A DNA stretch of 64,000 bases, taken from assembly GCA_964580995.1 (NCBI GenBank), contig CAZOMV010000004.1:34893-98892 (forward strand), written 5' to 3'. Under the pieces are notes generated by a model that saw only the letters and a program-made list of their open reading frames with translations, made no database searches and was not told the DNA's origin. Of this stretch, positions 1-12,000 are shown piece by piece. Both the position numbers and the translations under genes were made by a program. The DNA comes from JAKJEP01 sp964580995 (GTDB lineage: Bacteria > Planctomycetota > Phycisphaerae > Sedimentisphaerales > SM23-30). Every line of letters begins with the position of its first letter. Position 1 is the stretch's first letter.

Positions 1-1
1 T

Positions 2-3000
2 GGACCACAATATCCTGCGGTTACTCAGGGTGATTTTATTACTTGGAATCCAGATAAACTAAATCAGCATAATCCTACTTTTAAATTTCTTGCAGAGGGT
101 GTTTATGAATTACAACTATCCGCTAGCGATAATGGAATAGCCGGGACATCCGATACCGTCCGTGTCAGTATCCGTCCTGTACAGCAGGAATATAAAACCC
201 TTTATGCAATAACGTACCAATATCCAAATGGAGAGAATGGTCCGGAGATTCAGATTTATGATATAAATGAATCAAATGGAACGTTAATCGATAATCCAAG
301 CACAGTATTTTGTGATGGAGAAAGAAATATTACAGAACCATTGAAGAATATCACGTTTAGTAAAAAATGGAGAATGTTATTTGCATTATACGACTATAGT
401 AGTTTCATGTCTACTATTCACCCCCTGGCAATGTGGCCGATATGCGAGCAAAAAATGCCTAATTGGAATTTCCTTGGTAATGAATGGGAAACATTGATTA
501 TTGATGACGAAAAAGATGTAATCTATTCCACAGGTGATGGTCCAACTTCAATAAAGGCGTATGTTTGGAATGAAAGTCAAGAAGAGTTTATTTTGCTGCA
601 TGATCATACTATCGATTTTCTTCCATATGGATTTTCTGATTTTGCCTTGGATGCAGAGAATGGATTGTTATATGTCGCGGATGCAACCAACATAATTAAA
701 ATACTTGATACAGAGAATTGGTGCCATTGGGTGGATAAAGATATTCCTGTTGTTGTCGATAAAGAAGAAATGGAAGTGTCAGTAATTGCTATCGACACGA
801 AAAACCATTTTCTTTATAGTGGATCAGAGTATGATGGAAATTGGCCGTTTGATATTGATGGTCATAATTATCTGGTTCAAACGAATTTAAATAATCGGGA
901 TGACCAATCCAAAATTGATCTTGGCGCAAATGTGACGGGAATTACGGTGGATCAGGAAACCGGTCTGGTGTATTGCATTACAAAAGCAAATAAAATATAT
1001 GTATATGATAGTGCGCTTGATAAAAAACAAGAAATAGAAACTACTAATAATAGCGACGATCCGGCTGGTCTCACTCTGGCGAAAAATGTAAAATACAAAC
1101 CCTCTATCGGGACCCTTTCTATCAGCCATCAAGAGGAAACGATTGGAAGTAATCCTGTCGAAACACCGATTACCGTTTCGCCAACGAATGTGACTATGGA
1201 TGAATTTACCTATCACATTGCCTATACAATTGATTCGGAACTGGATGAACAAACAGATACGGTGGTGGTTGACTATCTGCCTGTCCAGGTGGAATATGCC
1301 TGGGCCACAGATCCCGGAGTCTATGATAAGGATGAACATGCGGTTAAGTGGTATCTAGGCAATGTCACCCCGTCCAGTAGCGGAACCTTTCAGGTGGGAG
1401 TAAAAGTAAACGGGCGAGCAGCTCCCAATAGTAATATTATCAATCATTGTGAAATTGAAAGTAGTAACCTGTGCACTATCGCCAAGGATGCGAATGTCCA
1501 TGTAAATTGGTGGCTGGAAACTAATCGAATTTATGTAGATGACAATGCGATAGGTGGTAATGGCAGCTCCTGGCCACTGGCACTGAATGATTTGCAGGAC
1601 GCGTTAGCTTTGGCCCGGTATTATGTGGAGGGGGAGGATCATCTTTGGCCCAATGGCGGGGAAATCTGGGTAGCGGATGGTTATTATTGTCCAGGGGATA
1701 AATCTAACGATACCTTCCAGTTAGTTGCAGGGGTAAGAATGTATGGCGGTTTTGAGGGTACAGAATCTGCTTTGGACCAGCGAAACCTTATAGATCCGGA
1801 AAAGGAAAGTATTTTAACCGGGAACGATTGTTGTTCTAAGGTAGTTACAACGGAGGATAATACGGTTATTGATGGTTTTACCATTCAAAATGCAAAAGAT
1901 CCTTTTGGTGCTGGTATCTATTGTTGTTCTAGTTATGCTACTATTCAAAATAATAAAATTATCAATAATTTCCAAAATGGTATTACTTGCGAAAATGCAG
2001 TTCATCCATCCATAAAAAATAATTGGATATATGGAAACTGGAATCGTTATACTAATCCTTCTGGAGGTGGAATACAATTCACAAATACAGTTAGAGCAAG
2101 TGTATTTAATAATTGCATCACTAATAATGGTGGATCTATGATTGGGTTTGGTATTAAAAGTGATGCGGGATCTGAAATAAGTGTTAGCAATTGTATTATA
2201 TGGGGGAATGATCATGATGCTCAGGATAATTCCTATGAACTATCTTCTACGATTACTCCCCGATTTTGTTGTATAAAAGGATATCCCACTATAGCAGATG
2301 GAAATGGTAATTTTGGCAAAGAACCAAAATTTGTGGATTATACAGAACGTGAAGCATCGGGGGATTATGAATATTATATTTACGATTTGCGGTTACAGCC
2401 GGGATCGCCTTGTATTGATAAGGGATTTGAGGATACCATTAATAGCGAAGACGAGGGTTCAATTTCAGTTGATGGGAGTATCAGTTGGTATAACAATGAT
2501 GATGTTATTGAGATTGACAACGACGAAACACCTCGAATAATCACTGTTAGTGGGGAGGCGATAACTTTTGTCCCTCCCCTTGAAGAAGAAACGGATCCGG
2601 TTGGTATGACGATTACCAACTGGATGCATGTCTGGAATTTTGAGGATAGTACGACAGCGGAGGGGACGACTTCCAGTTTGGTGGTGGCGGATGTGAGCCG
2701 ATACCATGTCCATGATACGATTAAGTTTACGATTACAATTAATCAGATCGATAATATCTATTACGTTGTAGTCGCGAATGTTGACACTTCTACGAATACT
2801 GTATATTTTGATTCCGTTTCTCCCTTAATTGCACCTGTTCCTGATGAAACATTACTACATTTCTGGAGTATTGTAAGTGAGCGGGATATTTTAGGTGGTC
2901 CGCGGAAGGTGGGGGGGCATATTGATATGGGCGCTCATGAATCGACCCGGATCAGCGTGGATGCCGGGGCGGACCGGGAAATACCGTTAACTTCCGAATC

Positions 3001-6000
3001 CGTGGATGTCTGGCTGGATGACACAGCGTTAACATATCTGGATACGGATCACACGGATGTAGAGTTGGTATGGTCCGTGATAAGTGGGCCCGCTGGTGGC
3101 TATGATTTTAACGGCCAGGCAACCGGTCTGAATCCGACCGTAACCTTTACCGAAGAGGGAAACTATGTCCTTCGTCTCCTGGTGCAGCGGGCAAGCGATG
3201 ACATTCCTTTGTATTCCGATACGGTTAATATCCGGATTTATTACGGCGGGCAGGCGGGTTACACCCATGATCATGTAGCCGATGATAAGGAATTTACTCT
3301 TAATGTGGGTTTCCCAGCAGTAACCCCCAGCAAAATCCGTTGGACAGGCCCCGATGGTGTAAGTTTTGATCCGTCTGGTGATATTACTCCTCAGGAGGTA
3401 ACAGCTACCCTTAGTGCGGCTGTTCCCGGCATTTATGACTTCAAGGTGGAAGCCTTGGATAGCAGCAATAATGTTATTGGCTGGGACAAACTCAAGGTCC
3501 CTGTCAGCCATCAGCAGATTCTGGTGGATGCCGGCAGCTACAATACGATTACCTGGCCGGACCATCAGGTGTGTCTGCTGGGCATGGTCAGCGGTGGAGT
3601 TCCCGCGGCCGTACACTGGCAAGCGGACGAGGATGCGGCTGGGCATGTCACCATTGAGTCGCCGGACACGCTGTATAGCTGGGTGAAATTCGATCAGCCG
3701 GGCCGGTATGAACTGGAGTTCCTGGCCTATGATGACTATGGGGATGTGATCGGAGCCGATGTGGCTATTGTAACCGTGGCACCGGCTGCTCACGGCCCGG
3801 TGACGGTGAATCTCGGCAACGACCAGGTGATTACCTTCCCGCAGGACTTTGCCTTCCTGACCGGCCATGTAACGGGACTGCAAACAGGGGATACTGTAGA
3901 TTTAATCTACAGCGGCACTACGAATCCAGAAGTTTCAGTTGTTACGTTTTCGCATCAGATTCCTGACGATGGTATTTTTGCAACCAAGGCCACTTTCCGC
4001 GATGTCAATGGCGAGAGTATGGGTGGAGAATACCAGTTCAGCCTGGTGGCCAGCGACGCCGCTGGTGTCATTCTGGGTGTGGATACCATGACGGTCCGGG
4101 TTGACTTTCCGAAGATCGTCGATGCGGGCGAGGATGTGGTTTTAGAACCTGGTCAGGCCACTCTGGCTCTGGCCGGCAAGATTGCAGCCGGTACCGCCTG
4201 GGATACCGTCAAATGGCTGGGCAATTCCGACGGACATGTTTCATTTAGTGCCGATTCGATATTAGCACCCACCGCCACTTTTACCGTGCCCGGAGTATAT
4301 AAACTGGGTTTAGTAGTCCGTAAGGTGATTAATAATATCAATACGATTGTCGGTATGGATACCATCCAGGTGACGGCACCCTATTCTACAGAGGAGGTAG
4401 TGGTGGATGCCGGACATGATTGCCGTCTAACGGCCCTGGGTGAACAGGATATTGAAATCGCCCTGCATGGCAAGATTTTGTCCGGCGATCCGGATTCAAT
4501 TGCATGGATTTTCCCGGATCCGAGTAGTAACGGAATTCCTGGAAATGACGAAATAGAATATCGTGGTAGTACGGATACTCTGGACACCTGGCTGCGAATT
4601 CCGAATCCGGGTGTTTATCCAATTGCCCTGGTGGCATACAAGGGTGAAAATATAGTTGGCTGGGATATGGCAACTTATATTGTTGATAAGCCGGATACAT
4701 CCTCCGATATAACAGTAGATATAGGAACTACTTATGAGGCTTTAGAAGTAGGTGGTAATGTTACTCTGAGTGCAACTATTAGTGGTTGCATCTTTCAATG
4801 GATCTACACCGAATTGAGCAATGTTTATTTGTTTGTTGATAATTCTACTCCGCAGAGTCCTTCGGCTACAGCCACGTTTTATCAGCCAGGTGTATATGAT
4901 TTTAGTCTGGTATTACGTAATCCTGTTTCAAATGAGATAATTGGTTTGGATACCATTCAAATTACCGTTCTGCCGGAAGATCAGCGGGATTGGAAACTGG
5001 CAAGTAGTCTGGAGGAAATAACCTTAGGCACGAATAATTCCGTATCATTAACCGGAACTACTACTCATCAGTACAATTCTGTTGTATGGGTGGATCCGAC
5101 CTCAGATAATCGAGTCGAATTTACTCCAAATAGCGAAGATCCCTTAGAAGCTTCAGCATGTTTTTATAATATTAATGATGATGAATATTACTCAGGCATT
5201 TATAAACTTGGTTATGTAGCAAAAGATGAAAATGTTGTACCAGTCGGTTGTGATACCATAACCATCAAGGTCAATCCCCGCGGCCATCACACAATCGAGG
5301 CGGGTGAGAAACAGGAAGTGACCTTATCGCTGGACGGCAGGGCTGTTGTAGCCTTGGACGGCACGATTGATACAACATCATGTAAATGGTTCACTCCTGT
5401 TCTGGTGGATGGCACGGTTACATTTGATGATGGGGATCCTGCAACAACGAATGATGACCAGCGAACGGAAACCCGCGCTGTCTTTACCGCTCCGGGCAGC
5501 TACAAACTGGCCTTGTTGGCGTATTCCGGTGAATCCCTGATCGGGGCCGATACCCTGACGGTTACCGTCCATCCCTATGACAGCCGTTCCTTGTATATGA
5601 ACATGGACGCTATCGATAATGAGATTACCTATCTGGCCGATGATTCTGCCGAACTACAAGGTACAACCATAAAAGGCGGTCGTCTTGCTAAATTGCGGTG
5701 GTTGTTCAATAACGATCCATCGAATCTGGTGTCATTTGCGGATTACAGCTTTCTTAATACCACCGCCACCATCTTAAAACCGGGCATCTACAGCGTGATT
5801 CTGGACTGTTTATGGGGGGATACCGTGGTGGGACAGCGTGCGGTTCAGGTGAAGGTCAAAGAACCCCAGGTACGGGTCGATGCCAAGGTAAATCTGGGTG
5901 GTAATCCAGTTCAATTGGTGGATGAATATTGCCAGTTGTTAGGTACTACTTTTGATGTTAATTTAACAGCTCAGGTATTTGGTGTTTCTGATACAAGTAT

Positions 6001-9000
6001 TTTGACCTACAAATGGTTTTCTTCAGATTCTACTAATGCAGCAATTAGTAATCCAGGAGTATGGGAACTGACTAAGCAACTGACGGTCAATACGGCTGGT
6101 AAATATGAGATTACATTAGAAGCTTGGTCAAGTGATAATAAACTTCTTTCCCGCGACAAACTGCTAGTAATCGCTCTTTCAGGCACTCCGATTGTGGAGG
6201 CGGGTCAATATGATTCCGTGATTAAAAGCGAAGGTTTGATTCTGAGTAAAGCTCAGATCTGGGATGATACTTCGGTATTTAATGATACCGATCATATTCA
6301 ATGGACTTCAGATCGAAGCGTAACTATTGATACTACCTCATCAGGTTGTTCTATATTACAGCCGGGTGTTATTTTCAATGATATTAATAATGATGGTATT
6401 GGTCTTTATAAGCTTACACTGGGATATCGTGAGACACTAGAGTCAGATTATGTGGTAGATGAGGTTACAGTATTGGTCGAGCCCACTCCGATAAGTTTTG
6501 TCTATGCCGGCGCTCAGAAGTTTACCAGCCCGTATCATCCAATTGAAATGAATGATGTGAATGTAATTTCCTCGAAGGCCAATCTGACTTATGCTTGGGA
6601 GGTAACTGCTGGTGAATCCGGTAATGTCACGTTTGATTCTCCTAGCCAGAAGAATCCTGTTATCACATTCTTGGCCGAAGGAGACTATACGCTTACTTTG
6701 TCGGTAAGCTATGGGACCTTCCCTCCGGTTACAAGTACCGTTGATATAAATGTGGTTAAGTTTTACAGCGATGGTGATCCATTCCTGGCTTTAACCGCTA
6801 AGCAGGGCGATACAGAAATTACAAATGGACATGAAGTATGTGGTTCTAATATTGAGATTGAAGTTAATGCAGAGTATGCACATACTGACAGTGTGTGCCT
6901 CATACTCGATAATGATGATAATAAAGAGATTAAACCATACGACTTAACGATTCACCAGGGTTCCGCAGATTTGCCGGAAAAGATGATGTTCCATTATCTG
7001 CTGGATACCCATACCATCAGTAGCGGCTCACATATATTGAGTGCGTCTGCGAAAGGTACGTCCGTTTATGACCCTGACCCAGTTTCATTTACATTTACCA
7101 ATAGTTGCGCTATTACAGATTATAAAGTAAGCCAGGAAGTAGTTAATAATGATCCAAGTACTCTTACATTTAGTGCGACCTTTACCTCATCTTTAAATTG
7201 GCAGTTTGAGATTTGTAATGTCAATGATTTAACAGGAACACCTCGATATACAGAAAGTTCTTCTGTAGCTTCTAGTGAAATAACTATACCTGTTACCATT
7301 GGTAATTGGGGAAATGGTACTTATAGAGCCCACCTGAAAGTTGATAATGGTGGATCTACCTTGGATGAAGCAGATGTGTGTTTCAGTGTGGCGATAGGTG
7401 ATATTAAAGATAAGCTGGTGGCGGAATTGGATGGCTCCCTGAAATTCGGTCCGGAAGATCTTGGCGGGGTGGGCATCCCCATCAAATCCCGTTATATGAT
7501 TACGAAAGGATTCTTCGATTTGCAGGGCAAGGCCTATCATCCGGATTTCCCGGACGATGTGAGTTACCAAATAACCATTTCCGACGGCAAAGGAACCTCT
7601 CAGAATATCACCCCCGGTATTCTGGCAAACGGCTATCGCCATGCGTCGGTCAAGCCGGAAGGTGACGACCCTTACGGTTCCCTGGGAGTGCTGGATCTAA
7701 CCTCCCTGCCCAACGGGATTTACAAACTGGATCTGGCGGTGAAATGTCTGGGGGTGACCAGGCATGATACGGCGGAGATCGCCCTGGATTGCCCGCTCAA
7801 GATCGGCAATGTCAAGTTCAGCCAGGAAGATCTCACCATTCCGGTGGCCGGTTTCCCCCTGCAGGTGGTCCGGACGTACGACAGCTTCAGCCGCCAGAAA
7901 GATGGCGACTTCGGCTTCGGCTGGAGCTATACCCTGGCCGATATGGATATCGTAATCAATAAGGGGATTACCCAGCAGGCGGGTGTCATATCCGGCTTGT
8001 CCCGCGATGTCACCCTGACCCTGCCCGACGGCCGGCGGGCCACCTTCACCTCCTATCTGGATGGTCGAATTTATTCTACAGGGAAAGGTTCGTGGACCGT
8101 TAAATATCAATCTCCGGAAGGTGTTAATGGGTCATTGGAGGCGACCGGCACAACTACATTAAAGTATGAGCCGCTTAGTTTTGGATGGTTTTGGGATGGA
8201 TACCAGCCGCCATTGTACGAGATGAGTAGCTATATGGACCTCAGTATGCACGAATTCGAAGGTTTCACGCTATCCATGGATGATGGCACGATATATAATA
8301 TTAACCGGTATCCCTATAACGATTCGCAACATCTCAAGGAATATGGTGAGGATATTGCGGAAGAATTATTCGGATATACCAATGGCGGTTTATTCCCATA
8401 CGAAGACTATGGCAAGCCGTATCTGGCCTCTATCAAATTGGCATCAGACGAAACCATAGTATTTGAACCTGATTTCAGTCGTGGCGGAGAAAATCCGGAT
8501 ATTAAAAATGTGAAATGTTATGCTGCTGGTGTTGAACCGGATCAATATCAGAGTAATTACATACAATCGATTGAGATATTCCGGAATACTCTTGGGCGTA
8601 TTATTGCAATCAATGCTCCTGCAGAGACAGAGACTGAAGAAGAACCGGTAAACGGTAGCCCAACCCTCGTATATGATTATGATTCCGATGGAAATCTGGT
8701 AAGTGTCAGCAAGCTGATTACACGAGATGATCCGGAAACAACAGATAAGGACGAAACCAAATACGAGACAACCACCTATGCCTACGATAGTGATAATATA
8801 CACTATTCCTCGGATCATTACGTTACGGATATTAAAGACCCGCGTGGTCTCAGCCCAATCCAATATCTCTACGATGCCTCCGGCCGTCTGATCGGTACTC
8901 GCGATGCCAGGAACAAAACAATTGAGGTTCATCATGATCTGGTACCCGATGAAGAAGGTTTTCGGACTGAGACGGTAGTGGATCGCAACGGGTATCCGAC

Positions 9001-12000
9001 GGTTTATAAGTATAACGAACGCGGCAATGTGGTTAAACAGGTGAAAACTCTACCTGCTGAGCCGGTAAATATAGAAATTGTCACCAGCTACAACTATATC
9101 GATCCGGCGAATCCGGATAGTCCGACCTCAGTTACTCAGTTGGTGCCTGATCCTGCTGTTCCGGGTCAATTTACCGATAGTATTACCAGTACTACGTATG
9201 ACGCCAAGGGCCGGCCGCTGTCGGTAACCGACCCCGAAGGCAATGTTACGGTGAATACCTACGATTTATGCGGTAACCTGCTCTCCACGACCCAGAAGAA
9301 ACCGGGCGGCGATGTGGTTTCCGTTACCTATAACCACTATAACAGCCGCAATCTTCTGGTTTTCAGCGGTACGAAGGCAAATTCGAGCGGCCCCTGGCTG
9401 GACTTGAACGTCAATTACTACGATGAGTATAATCGCCTCTGGCATACGGTGAAGGTGGATGTGAACCATCTGGATCCAATACCGTTTAACGAGCGAATTG
9501 ATTCAAACGCGACTATCAGCAATCCAGCCTATTTTGATGCCCTTTATGATGATGTTTCGGGCAATGCGGTTCTTAACAACATAGAGTACCATGTAATAAC
9601 TACCTATACCTATCCGACTGATCAATCGGGAAATTATCTGAGTGGTTCAGCGGATCAGCCGTACAGCATTAGCGAGCCGTATCATGGTGCTGCGACATAC
9701 AATTCTGAACTGGAAAAATATATCAACCACTTCCAATACGATGACAACGGCAATCAGTATAAATCCTGGTATCTATGGGACGCGCCGGCGGGCCAGCCGG
9801 ACCTGTACGTAATTACGCTGAATGAATATGACGCCCAGAACCGGGTGATTAAGACCCGCCGCATCGTGGCGGACAATCTGGACGGCCAGAATCCGGTCAG
9901 CGATGTAACGCTTTCCGAGACGATTTACAACAGCATCGGCAAGGTGGAATCCGCGGAAGGGGAGCATCTGCCGGGTGAACACGGCAGCCTGACGGAATAC
10001 TACTATGATGAACTGGGTAATCTGGTCGAAACCAATACCTATGACCCGCAGGGCAACCTGCTGACCGCTAGCCGCACCCTCTACGACGCCGACGGCCGAG
10101 CCCTGGTCACCGTCGGGCCGTACGCGACAGGTGATCAGCCGGTCGGCACCGAAACCGTCTATGACGCCCTGGGCCGCGTGACCGAAACCCGCCGCTGGGC
10201 CAATGTAGCCATTACGCTACAGGACATTCATGACGCCTCCAGCTGGCTGGTCGGCAAAGCCGCCACCGGCTGGACGACTGCCGGAAACCAGGCGGTAGCA
10301 GGCAATGAACTTTCCTATACCAAAACCATTTACGACATCGCTGGAAGAGTGGCAATGACGCTGACACTGGATGAGGAAGGGTATGAGCAGCCTACCGGCT
10401 ATAAATACGATAAGGCGGGTAAGCAAATCGCGGTGGCCGATGCAAAAGATTACGGTTTAATTAAAGGTACACATTATACCTATGATAATCCATGGTATGT
10501 GATAAATGAATCTGTTTTAGCGAATCTGCTCCAAATGGATATTGCCGCCATTTCGACTGCTTCGACGACCGATTACCAGGGCACGCGGCAATGGAAAGTT
10601 ACCGACGATCGGGGTAACACGACGGAATTTACTTACGATGCTCTTGGCAGAATCATAATGACCACTTTCCCCGCGACGACACAGAACCCGATAACGTATG
10701 CACATGTTACATATGATGGTTTGGGCAGAAAAATATTCGAGTCGGAACAAACGACCCAGATAAATCCGGACAACGCCGTCGGCAAAGAATTTGAATATGA
10801 TGCCAGCGGTCGCCTGTCAGCCGTTGTGTTGGCGGCGGTACCTGATTCGGAGAACGGTAACGTATTAACCTGCCCTCGGTACGAATATAAATATGACGAT
10901 TTCGGTAACCAAATCGAAATCTGGGATAAACTCAAACAGGATCCGCTGACCGGTGTTGTGAACGATACCTACAAACGGATTACCAAATTTACTTATAACG
11001 AATTACATCAACAGACTAGTCGTCAGTTACCGGGTACTCAAACAGAGTATAAGGAATATGATGAATTTGGCAGAATCAGGAAGGCGACGGATTTTGATGG
11101 ACAGGTGGCGGGGTATGTATATAATGATGCCGATAATGGTCTTTTGAGCGAAGTCCGATATTATGCCGATGAGATGGCCTATCAAGCCAATCATCCGGCG
11201 GGGACGTTCGGCCTGAAAATCGGCTATACCTATGACAAGTTAGGCAGAAAAGTAACGGAAACCATCGATGATACCCAAACGTGGACATATTATTATGATG
11301 CCGAAGGGAGGATCGAAGCAATCGTCAACCCGCAGGGAATAGTTGGATACGAATACTCGGATATAACCGGGCGAAAAGGCGCGGTGGTGGTTCCGGAAAG
11401 CCTGGGTTCGTCCAATCATAGAGAGCGGATTGAGTATGGTTATGATGAAATCGGGCGGCTATCGGATGTGGAGGCGGTGAAAAGAGGCGGGGCGGGGATT
11501 TCCGAACTGACGCATTACCAATACGATGCGGCCGGTTCCCTGGAAATGATCACCTATCCGACGGGCACCACGACGGACTATGATTATGATGAACTCAACC
11601 GTCTTACCTCGGTCACTAATCGGAACAGCCAGAGCCAGACTCTCAGCAGTTTTATCTATACCCTGAACGACAACGGCAGCCGCGATCACGTGGTGGAAAC
11701 GATGGGCGGTCAGGCTGCCACGATTGAATGGGATTACGATGCCCTCGGTCGGCTGGCCCGTGAAACCTGCGGCAGTGACTATACCGATTATATCAGCGAT
11801 CTGGTAGGCAACCGGCTGACGAAAAAGTTCAACGGTGCGACGATGGTCACGTATCAGTACGACACCTTCGGCAATGACCGGCTGCTGTTGGAGGACAATG
11901 CGACTGGTGAAGATGTTGCTTATGAATATTACGACAATGGCGCCTTGAAGAAAAAGACAGTCGGTTCCATAATTACGAACTACGGCTATGACCTGCGCGG

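Noticed and set aside
341..343. TTG as the start of the giant RHS gene
   Set aside because: The same frame is open back to base 2 and already encodes a PKD-like domain, so the gene continues off the window.
3029..3883. 284-codon minus-strand frame
   Set aside because: It lies wholly antisense to PKD-like repeats of the giant RHS, has no start signals and no recognisable product.
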